This document shows, in pieces, positions 44,201-55,050 of a stretch of 64,000 nt of DNA. Within the stretch, counting starts at the first letter, position 1, and each line of letters begins with the position of its first letter. This DNA is from Chamaelirium japonicum (Eukaryota > Streptophyta > Magnoliopsida > Liliales > Melanthiaceae). A program made the translations under genes and the position numbers. Under the pieces are notes generated by a model. The model saw nothing but the letters and a program-made list of their open reading frames with translations, had not been told where the DNA came from and made no database searches. The stretch lies in NCBI GenBank assembly GCA_947650365.1, contig CANTAL010000139.1, positions 248,001-312,000 of the forward strand, read 5' to 3'.

Positions 44201-47200
44201 TTCATACGATCCATTCTAATTTATTCGTAGGATCCATTCTAATTCATTCGTAAGATCCATTCTAATTCATTCGTATGAACCATTCTAATTCATTCGTACG
44301 ATCCATTCTAATTCATTCGCACGAATGTATCCATTCTAGTTCATTCGTACGATCCATTCTAATTCGTTCGTACGATCCATTCTAATTCATTCGCACGATC
44401 CATTCTAATTTATTCGTACGAACCATTCTAATTCATTCATACGATCCATTCTAATTCATTCGTACTATCCATTCTAATTCATTCGCACAAATGTATCCAT
44501 TCTAATTCATTCGTACGATCCATTCTAATTCATTCGTACGATCCATTCTAATTCATTCGTACGATCCATTCTAATTCTTTCACACGATCCATTCTAATTC
44601 ATTCGTACGATCCATTCTAATTCATTCGCACGATCCATTCTAATTCATTCGTACGATCCATTCTAATTCATTCATACGATTCATTCTAATTCATTCGTAC
44701 GATCCATTCTAATTCATTCGCACAAATGTATCCATTCTAATTCATTCGTACGATCCATTCTAATTCATTCGCACGATCCATTCTAATTCATTCGTACGAT
44801 CCATTCTAATTCATTCGCACGATCTGTTCTTATTCATTCGCACAATCCATTCTAATTCATTCGCACGAATGTATCCATTCTAAGTCATTCGTACGATCCA
44901 TTCTAATTCATTCGTACGATCCATTCTAATTCATTCGTATGATCCATTCTAATTAATTCGTATGATCCATTCTAATTAATTCGTATGATCCATTCTAATT
45001 CATTCGTACGATCCATTCTAATTCATTCATACAATCCATTCTAATTCATTCGTACGATCCATTCTAATTCACTCATACGATCCATTCTAATACATTCATA
45101 CGATCCATTATAATTCATTTGCACGAATATATCCATTCTAATTCATTCGTACGATCCATTCTAATTCCATCGTACGATCCATTCAAATTTATTCGTACGA
45201 TCTATTCTAATTCATTCGTACGATCCATTCTAATTCATTCGTACGATCCATTCTAATTCCTTCGTACGATCCATTCTAATTCATTTGTACGATCCATTCT
45301 AATTCATTCATACAATCTTTTCTAATTCATTCGTACGAATGGATACATTCGTGTGAATGAATTAGAATGGATCGTACGAATGAGTAAGAATGGGTCGTAC
45401 GAATGAAATAGAATGGATTGAACGAATGAATTAGAATGGATCGTACGAATGAATTAGAATGGATCGTGTGAAAGAATTAGAATGGATCGTACGAATGAAT
45501 TAGAATGGATCGTGCGAATGAATTAGAATAGATCGTACGAATGAATTAGAATGGATCGTACGAACGAATTAGAATGGATCGTACGAATGAATTAGAATGG
45601 ATATATTCGTGCAAATGAATTAGAATGGATCATACGAATGAGTAAGAATGGATCATACGAATGAAATAGAATAGATTGTACGAATGAATTGGAATGGATC
45701 CTACGAATGAATTAGAATAGATCGTGTGAAAGAATTAGAATGGATTGTATGAATGAATTAGAATGGATCGTACGAATGAATTAGAATGGATCGTACGAAG
45801 GAATTAGAATGGATCGTGCGAATGAATAAGAATGGATCGTACTAATGAATTAGAATAGATACATTTGTGCGAATGAATTAGAATGGATCGTACGAATGAA
45901 TTAGAATGGATCGTATGAATGAATTAGAATGGATCGTACGAATGAATTAGAATGGATATATTCGTGCAAATGAATTAGAATGGATCGTATGAATGTATTA
46001 GAATGGATCGTATGAATGAATTAGAATGGATCGTGTGAAAGAATTAGAATGGATCGTACGAATGAATTAGAATGGATCGTGCGAATGAATTAGAATGAAT
46101 CGTACGAATGTATTCATTCTAATTAATTCGCACGAATGTATCCATTCTAATTCATTCGTACGATCCATTCTAATTCATTCGTATGATCCATTCTAATTCA
46201 TTCATACGATCTATTCTAATTCATTCATACAATCCATTCTAATTCTTTCACACGATCCATTCTAATTCATTCGTACGATCCATTCTAATTCCTTCGTACG
46301 ATCCATTCTAATTCATTCGTACGATCTATTCTAATTCATTCGTACTATCCATTCTAATTCATTCGTACGATCCATTCTAATTCCTTCGTACGATCCATTC
46401 TAATTCATTCGTACGATCCATTCTAATTCATTCGTACAATCTATTCTAATTCATTCATACGAATGGATATATTCGTGTGAATGAATTAGAATGGATCGTA
46501 CGAATGAGTAAGAATGGATCGTACGAATGAAATAGAATGGATTGCACAAATGAATTAGAATGGATCGTACGAATGGATTAGAATGGATCGTGTGAAAGAA
46601 TTAGAATGGATTGTATGAATGAATTAGAATGGATCGTACGAATGAATTAGAATGGATCGTACTAGGATCCATTCTAATTCATTCATACAATCTATTCTAT
46701 TTCATTCGTACGATCCATTCTTACTCATTCGTATGATCCATTCTAATTCATTCGGACGAATGTATCCATTCTAATTTATTCGTACGATCCATTCTAATTC
46801 ATTCGTACGATCCATTCTAATTCATTCGTACGATCATTCTTACTCATTTGTATGATCCATTCTAATTCATTCGTACGATCCATTCTAATTCATTCGTACG
46901 ATCGATTCTAATTCATTCGCACTATCCATTCTAATTCATTCGTACAATCCATTCTAATTCATTCGTATGATCCATTCTAATTTATTCGTTCAAATATATC
47001 CATTCTAATTCATTCTTACGATCCATTCTAATTCATTCACACGATCCATTCTAATTCATTCGCACGAATGTATCCATTCTAATTTATTTGCACGATCCAT
47101 TCTAATTCATTCCTATGATCTATTCTAATTCATTCGTACGATCCAATCTAATTCATTCATATGATCCATTCTTACTCATTCGTATGATCCATTCTAATTC

Positions 47201-48204
47201 AATCGTATGATCCATTCTAATTCATTCGTACGATCCATTCTAATTCCTTCGTACGATCCATTCTAATTCATTCGTACGATCCATTCTAATTAATTCGTAC
47301 GATCCATTCTAATTCCTTCGTACGATCCATTCTAATTCATTCGTACGATCCATTCTAATTCATTCGCGCAATCTATTCTAATTCATTCGTACGATCCATT
47401 CTAATTCATTCGTACGATCCATTCTAATTCATTCATACAATCCATTCTAATTTATTCACACGAATGTATCCATTCTAATTCATTCGTACGATCCATTCTA
47501 ATTCATTCATACGATCCATTCTAATTCATTCATACGATCCATTCTAATTCATTCGCACGAATGTATCCATTCTAATTCATTCATACGATCCATTCTACTT
47601 CATTCGTACTATCCGTTCTAATTCACTCATACGATCCATTCTAATTCATTCATACGATCCATTCTAATTCAATTGCACGAATATATCCATTCTAATTCAT
47701 TCGTACGATCCATTCTAATTCCTTCGTACGATCCATTCTAATTCCTTCGTACGATCCATTCTATTTCATTCGTATGATCCATTCTAATTCCTTCGTACGA
47801 TCCATTCTAATTCCTTCGTATCCATTCTAATTCACTCATACGATCCATTCTAATTCATTCGTACGATCCATTCTAATTCATTCATACAATCCATTCTAAT
47901 TCATTCGCACGAATGTATCCATTCTAATTCATTCGTACGATCAGTTCTAATTCATTCACAAAATCTATTCTAATTCATTCGTACGATCCATTCTAATTCA
48001 TTCACACGAATGTATCCATTCTAATTCATTCATACGATCCATTCTAATTCATTCGTACGATCCATTCTAATTCACTCATACAATCCATTCTAATTCATTT
48101 TCACGAATATATCCATTCTAATTCATTCGTACGATCCATTCTAATTCCTTCGTACGATCCATTCTAATTCATTCGTACGATCCATTCTAATTCATTCGTA
48201 CGAA

Positions 48205-48885
48205 TGGATTAGAATGAATTAGAATGGATCGTACGAATGAATTAGAATGGATCGTATGAGTGAATTAGAATGGATACGAAGGAATTAGAATGGATCGTAC
48301 GAAGGAATTAGAATGGATCATACGAATGAAATAGAATGGATTGTACGAAGGAATTAGAATGGATCGTACGAAGGAATTAGAATGGATCGTACGAATGAAT
48401 TAGAATGGATATATTCGTGCAAATGAATTAGAATGGATCGTATGAATGAATTAGAATGGATCGTATGAGTGAATTAGAACGGATAGTACGAATGAAGTAG
48501 AATGGATCGTATGAATGAATTAGAATGGATACATTCGTGTGAATGAATTAGAATGGATCGTATGAATGAATTAGAATAGATTTTGTGAATGAATTAGAAT
48601 GGATCGTATGAATGAATTAAAATGGATACATTCGTGCGAATGAATTAGAATGGATTGTATGAATGAAGTAGAATGGATCGTACGAATGAACTAGAATGGA
48701 TACATTCATGCGAATGAATTAGAATGGATCGTACGAATGAATTAGAATGGATCGTACGAATGAATTAGAATGGATCGTACGAATGAATTAGAATAGATTG
48801 CGTGAATGAATTAGAATGGATCGTGCGAATGTAATAGAATGGATACAAATGAATTAGAATGGATCATACGAATGAATTAGAATGA
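48205..48885 (+). repeat. F block copied from the 30.0-31.0 kb segment (or the reverse)
   Basis: It shares with 30501-31030 the order GTATGAGTGAATTAG, GGATACGAAGG, repeated GAAGGAATTAG monomers, GATAGTACGAATGAAGTAG, and GGATACATTCGTGTGA. The two are about 17 kb apart and sit between different neighbours, so this is a segmental copy inside the array. Confidence 0.7.
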
Positions 48886-51800
48886 CGATCCATTCTTACT
48901 CATTCGTATGATCCATTCTAATTTATTCGCACGAATGTATCCATTCTAATTCATTCGTACGTCTAATTCATTCGTACGGTCCATTCTAATTCATTCGCAC
49001 AATCCATTCTATTTCATTCGTACGATCCATTCTAATTCATTCGTACGATCCATTCTAATTCATTCGTACGATCCATTCTAATTCATTCGCACGAATGTAT
49101 CCATTCTAGTTCATTCGTACGATCCATTCTAATTCATTCGTACGATCCATTCTAATTCATTCGCACGATCCATTCTAATTCATTCGTACGATCCATTCTA
49201 ATTCATTCGCACGAATGTATCCATTCTAATTCATTCGTACATATGATCCATTCTAATTCATTCGCACGAATGTATCCATTCTAATTCATTTGTATAATCC
49301 ATTCTATTTCATTCGTACGATCCATTCTTACTCATTCGTATGATCCATTCTAATTCATTTGCACGAATGTATCCATTCTAATTCATTCGTACGATCCATT
49401 CTAATTCATTCGCACTATTCATTCTAATTCATTCGTACGATCCATTCTAATTCATTCGTATGATCCATTCTAATTTATTCATTCAAATATATCCATTCTA
49501 ATTCATTCGTACGATCCATTCTAATTCATTCGCACGATCCATTCTAATTCATTCGCACGAATGTATCCATTCTAATTCATTTGTACGATCCATTCTAATT
49601 CATTCCTATGATCTATTCTAATTCATTCGTACGATCCATTCTAATTCATTCGCTCGAATGTATCCATTCTAATTCATTCGTACGATCCATTCTAATTCGT
49701 TCATATGATCCATTCTAATTCGTTCGTACGATCCATTCTAATTCGTTTGTACGATCCATTCTAATTCATTCGTATGATCCATTCTAATTCATTCCTACGA
49801 GCTATTCTAATTCATTCGCTCGAATATATCCATTCTAATTCATTCGTTCGATCCATTCTAATTCATTCGCACGATCCATTCTAATTCATTCGTATGATCC
49901 ATTCTAATCCATTCGTACGATCCATTCTAATTCATTCGTACGATCCATTCTAATTCATTCGCACGAATGTATCCATTCTAGTTCATTCGTACGATCCATT
50001 CTAATTCATTCGTACGATCCATTCTAATTCATACGCAAGACCCATTCTAATTCATTCGTACGATCCATTCTAATTCATTCGTACAATCCATTCTAATTCA
50101 TTCGTACAATCCATTCTATTTCATTCGTAAGATCCATTCTTACTCATTCGTATGATCCATTCTAATTCATTCGCACGAATGTATCCATTCTAATTCATTC
50201 ATACAATCCATTCTAATTTATTCCGTACGATCCATTCTAATTCATTCGTACGATCGTACGAATGAATTAGAATGGATCGTACGAATGAATTAGAATAGAT
50301 TGTATGAATGAATTAGAATGGATCCTACGAATGAATTAGAATGGATCGTGTGAAAGAATTAGAATGGATCGTACAAATGAATTAGAATGGATCGTACGAA
50401 TGAATTAGAATGGATCATACGAATGAGTAAGAATGGATCGTACAAATGAAATAGAATGGATTGTACGAATGAATTAGAATGGATCGTACGAAGGAATTAG
50501 AATGGATCGTGTGAAAGAATTAGAATGCATTGTATGAATGAATTAGAATGGATCGTATGAATGAATTAGAATGGATCGTGCGAATGAATTCGAATGGATC
50601 GCATGATCCATTCGAATAGAATGGATCGCATGAATGAATTAGAATGGATCGGGCGAATGAATTAGAATGGATCGAATGAATGAATTAGAATGGATCGTAA
50701 GAATGAATTAGAATGGATCGTGCAAATGAATTAGAATGGATCGTACGAATGAATTAGAATGGATCGTACGAATGAATTAGAATGGATCATACGAATGAAT
50801 TAGAATGGATCATACGAATGAATAAGAATGGATCGTACAAATGAAATAGAATGGATTGTACGAATGAATTAGAATGGATACATTCGTGCGAATCAATTAA
50901 AATGGATCGTAAGAATGAATTAGAATGGATCGTATGAATGAATTAGAATGGATCGTACGAATGAATTAGAATGGATCTTACGAATGAATTAGAATGGATC
51001 GTACGAATGGATTAGAATGGATACATTCGTGCGAATGAATTAGAATGGATTGTATGAATGAATTAGAATGGATCGTACGAATGAATTAGAATGGATCGTA
51101 CGAATGAATTAGAATGGATCGTACGAATGGATTAGAATGGATTGTACGAATGAATTAGAATGGATCCTACGAATGAATTAGAATGGATCGTGTGAAAGAA
51201 TTAGAATGGATTGTATGAATGAATTAGAATGGATCGTGCGAATGAATTAGAATGGATCGTACGAATTCATTCTAATTCATTCATACAATCCATTCTAATT
51301 CTTTCACACGATCCATTCTAATTCATTCGTACGTTCCATTCTAATTCATTAGCACGATCCATGCTAATTCATTCGTTCGATCAATTCTAATTCATTCGCA
51401 CGATCCATTCTAATTCATTCATACGATCCATTCTAATTCATTCATACAATCCATTCTAATTCTTTCACACGATCCATTCTAATTCTTTCGTAGGATCCAT
51501 TCTAATTCATTCGTACAATCCATTCTAATCCATTCGTACGATCCATTCTAATTCGTTCGTACGATCCATTCTAATTCATTCGTACGATCCATTCTAATTC
51601 ATTCATACAATCCATTCTAATTCATTCGCACGAATGTATCCATTCTAATCCATTCGTACGATCCATTCTAATTCATTCGTACGATCTATTCTAATTCATT
51701 CGTCCGATCCATTCTAATTCATTCGCACGAATGTATCCATTCTAATTCATTCGTACGATCCATTCTAATTCATTCGTACGATCCATTCTAATTAATTCGT

Positions 51801-53754
51801 ATGATCCATTCTAATTCATTCGTACGATCCATTCTAATTCATTCGTACGAATCCATTCTAATTCATTCATACAATCTATTCTATTTCATTCGTACGATCC
51901 ATTCTTACTCATTCGTATGATCCATTCTAATTCATTCGGACGAATGTATCCATTCTAATTTATTCGTACGATCCATTCTAATTCATTCGTACGATCCATT
52001 CTAATTTATTCGCTCGAATGTATCCATTCTAATCCATTCGTACGATCCATTCTAATCCATTCGTACAATCCATTCTAATTCATTCACATGAATGTAACCA
52101 TTCTAATTCATTCATTTGATCCATTCTAATTCATTCGTACGATCCATTCTAATTCATTAGCACGATCCATGCTAATTCATTCGTTCGATCAATTCTAATT
52201 CATTAGCACGATCCATTCTAATTCATTCGTACGATCCATTCTAATTCATTCGCACAATCCATTCTAATTCATTCATAGGATCCATTCTAATTCATTCATA
52301 CAATCTATTCTAATTCTTTCGCACGAATGTATCCATTCTAATTCATTCGCACAAATGTATCCATTCTAATTCATTCGTACGAATGAATTAGAATGGATCG
52401 TACGAATGAATTAGAATAGATCGTACGAATGAATTAGAATGGATCGTACGAAGGAATTAGAATGGATCGTATGAATGAATTAGAATGGATATATTCGTGC
52501 AAATGAATTAGAATGGATCGTATGAATGTGTTAGAATGGATCGTACGCGTGAATTAGAATGGATCGTACGAATGAATTAGAATGGATTGTATGTATGAAT
52601 TAGAATGGATCGTACAAATGAATTAGAATGGATCATACGAATTAATTAGAATGGATCATACGAATGAATTAGAATGGATCGTACGAATGAATTAGAATGG
52701 ATCGTACGAATGAATTAGAATGGATACATTCGTGCGATCCATTCTAATTCATTCGCACAATCCTTTCTATTTCATTCGTACGATCCATTGTTACTCATTG
52801 GTACGATCCATTCTAATTCATTCGAACGAATGTATCCATTCTAATTCATTCGTACGAATCCATTCTAATTCATTCGCATGATCTATTCTAATTCATTCGC
52901 ATGAATGTAACCATTCTAATTCATTCATACGATCCATTCTAATTCATTCATACGATCCATTCTAATTCTTTCACACGATCTATTCTAATTCATTCACACG
53001 AATGTATCCATTCGTACGAATGAATTAGAATAGATTGCGAATGAATTAGAATGGATCGTACGAATGAATTAGAATGGATCGTGTGAAAGAATTAGAATGG
53101 ATCGTACGAATGAATTAGAATGGATCGTGCGAATGAATTAGAATGGATCGTACGAATGAATTAGAATGGATCGTGCTAATGAATTAGAATTAATCGAACG
53201 AATGAATTAGCATGGATCGTGCATTCGTACGATCCATTCTAATTCATTCGTAAGATCCATTCTAATTCATTCGTACGATCCATTCTAATTCATTCGTACG
53301 ATCCATTCTAATTCATTTGCACGAATGTATCCATTCTAGTTCATTCGTACGATCCATTCTAATTCATTCGTACGATCCATTCTAATTCATTCATACAATC
53401 CAGTCTAATTGATTCGCACGATCCATTCTAATTCATTCGCACGAATGTATCCATTCTAATTCATTCGTACGATCCATTCTAATTCATTAATTTGATCCAT
53501 TCTAATTCATTCGTACGATCCATTCTTATTCATATGCACAAAGGTATCCATTCTAATCCATTCGTAGGATCCATTCTAATCCATTCGTACGATCCATTCT
53601 AATTCATTTGTACGATCCATTCTAATTCATTCGCTCGAATGTATCCATTCTAATCCATTCGTACGATCCATTCTAATTCATTCGCATGAAGTAGAATGGA
53701 TCGTACGAATGAATTATAATGGATCGTATGAATGAATTAGAGTGAATACATTCG

Positions 53755-53915
53755 TGCGAAAGAATTAGAATAGATCGTATGAATGAATTAGAATGGATCC
53801 TATGAATGAATTAGAATGGATCGTTAGAATGAATTAAAATGGATCGTACGAATGAATTAGAATGGATCGTGCTAATGAATTAGAATTGATCGAACGAATG
53901 AATTAGCATGGATCG
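53755..53915 (+). repeat. Last satellite units at right junction, a cassette cut by the LTR
   Basis: The cassette order GTGCGAAAGAATTAG ... GGATCCTATGAATG ... GTGCTAATGAATTAG, GAATTGATCGAACG, TTAGCATGGATCG stops at 53915, and the LTR begins TGTTGGGG. In other copies the next bases would be TGCTAATG. The right element therefore starts inside a known cassette, after GGATCG. Confidence 0.75.
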
Positions 53916-54022
53916 TGTTGGGGGTAGCTGAAATCTGCCCTGGAGTTCGCACCCCCCCTCCGCGCTTACCAAATCACCTTGATAGGGAGCGAGATCCACA
54001 TTAGGCTGATGGGGCCTTAGGC

Positions 54023-54465
54023 TAAAAGCTCGCTCAGGAGCTCGCCCAAGCTCGCGCAGGAGTTCGCTGGAGATGGCAGCGGGAGTTAGACCGTCATGCA
54101 TATAAAGATATCGGCACCACAAACGCCCCTAGCTCATGCAGGAGCTCGCCCAAGCTCGCGCAGGAGCTCGCCCAAGCTCGCACAGGAGCTCGCCCAAGTT
54201 CGCCCTTACCTGTGGATCTCATAGACCCCAGGATTCCAAGGGGTGGGGAACTCGCCCAGGAGCTCGCCCTCCCCCCCCCCATGCTAACCAAATCACCTTG
54301 ACAGGGAGCGAGCTCCAAATTGGGCCGAAGGGGCCTTAGGCAAAGAGCTCGCTCAGGAGCTCGCCCAAGCTCGCTCAGGAGCTCGCCCAAGTTCGCTCAG
54401 GAGCTCGATCAAGCTCGCTCAGGAGCTCGCCCAAGCTCGCTCGGGAGCTCGCCCAAGCTCGCCAG
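54023..54465. repeat. 22-bp GC-rich minisatellite inside right LTR
   Basis: Units of about 22 bp, CAGGAGCTCGCCC followed by AAGCTCGCG or similar, cluster at about 54023-54070, 54130-54204 and 54343-54465. It is the reverse complement of the unit in the left LTR, as expected for the opposite orientation. There are fewer units than on the left. Confidence 0.85.
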
Positions 54466-54805
54466 AACTCCCCAGTTTATCGAAGAGGTCGCTCCCGCGA
54501 GGTCCGACTCTTGATAGATATGGAAGAGAAGGCAGAGCAATGGAGGGCGAGCTCGCCCTGGCTTCCCACCGGAGGTCGCCCACAGTGCACGAAGATCTCC
54601 CAGACTTGAATATTCCAGAATAGCCGCCTGGCAACAACAAGAAAGATGCTCTCCCCCACTCAAACCGCCTGGCAGGCTCGACGACAAAGAATATCAGGGA
54701 CGCGAGTACCAAGGACTGTCAGAGACCCACGCGAGCCAGAACGTGGGGTCCTAGAAGGCTCTAGAAAGAATCTCCATGTGTCGGGCCGCGGTAGGTCGCC
54801 AATGT

Positions 54806-54813
54806 CTATAAAT
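54806..54813 (+). promoter_or_regulatory. TATA box of right LTR
   Basis: CTATAAAT, about 195 bp before the LTR end, in the same context (AAATGCTCACC) as in the left LTR. It is the likely core promoter of element 1 genomic RNA. Confidence 0.6.
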
Positions 54814-55010
54814 GCTCACCACCAGGCTCCAGAGTACAGGTTCGAAACCCTTTTCCCTACCACTTTCGTCAACTAAAGCTCGCCGTTGTGCACCTGAGAC
54901 TGACTTGAGCATCGGAGGGTCTGCGCTCCTAAGGGAGCCAGCCGTTCTCACGCTTTATCTTTGTCTTGCAGGTAGCCCGCACGGACCAGCAAAAAAATTC
55001 CCCGAACATT

Positions 55011-55028
55011 TGGCGCCGTCTGTGGGAT
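55011..55028 (+). promoter_or_regulatory. Primer-binding site of right element 1
   Basis: TGGCGCCGTCTGTGGGAT, two bases after the LTR. It is identical to the site of element 2 at 62260. The first nine bases fit the 3' end of plant tRNA-Asp, but the rest does not match well from memory, so the tRNA is left unassigned. Confidence 0.85.
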
Positions 55029-55050
55029 CTTTCGACTGGTTCCGGCGAGA

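Larger units (their letters stand above)
5279..53915. repeat. 48.6-kb satellite array, 23-bp monomer with 28-bp variant, mixed orientation
   Basis: The forward (F) monomer is GAATGAATTAGAATGG followed by ATCGTAC (23 bp). A 28-bp form replaces the end with ATACATTCGTGC. The reverse (R) form reads GATCCATTCTAATTCATTC. Orientation alternates in 52 blocks, R first and F last. Approximate switch positions: 5328, 6180, 7450, 8128, 8882, 9308, 10590, 10935, 11720, 12312, 13903, 14124, 14971, 15660, 16902, 18025, 21088, 23143, 23747, 24470, 25580, 25810, 27160, 27943, 29251, 31527, 31680, 32041, 33017, 33183, 34208, 36005, 36959, 38932, 39365, 40001, 42103, 42894, 45335, 46105, 46462, 46663, 48201, 48885, 50253, 51264, 52379, 52735, 53014, 53224, 53686. 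No gene, transposon or unique sequence was seen inside. The monomer length is not a multiple of 3 and the unit contains stops, so no long frame survives. I do not recognise the satellite as a named family. Confidence 0.95.
53916..55008 (+). repeat. 5' LTR of right element 1 (1093 bp)
   Basis: It begins TGTTGGGGGTAGC and ends CCCCGAACA, then TT and the primer site. An internal duplication of about 320 bp is visible: the C-run, ACCAAATCACCTTGA and GGGGCCTTAGGC block occurs at 53949-54030 and again at 54266-54360. The left LTR has this block once. The remainder, with TATA box and U5, aligns by eye with the left LTR. Open frames on both strands of 53880-54950 are shadows of this non-coding repeat. 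Confidence 0.9.

Noticed and set aside
5279..53915. Possible CRISPR array (short regular repeats)
   Set aside because: There are no unique spacers; the repeats touch each other, flip strand, and lie between plant retrotransposons.
5279..53915. Telomere-type repeat or primate GGAAT satellite
   Set aside because: The unit has no TTTAGGG-like motif, and the GAATG resemblance is limited to 5-mers while all flanking elements are plant type.
53880..54951. Several overlapping 60-100-codon frames on both strands
   Set aside because: They lie in the right LTR and follow its GC-rich minisatellite; no start, domain or conserved frame compared with the left LTR.
3973..55008. The two LTRs as the 5' and 3' LTR of a single element with satellite inside
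   Set aside because: They are in opposite orientation, each is followed by its own primer site and gag, and both start (not end) at the satellite.
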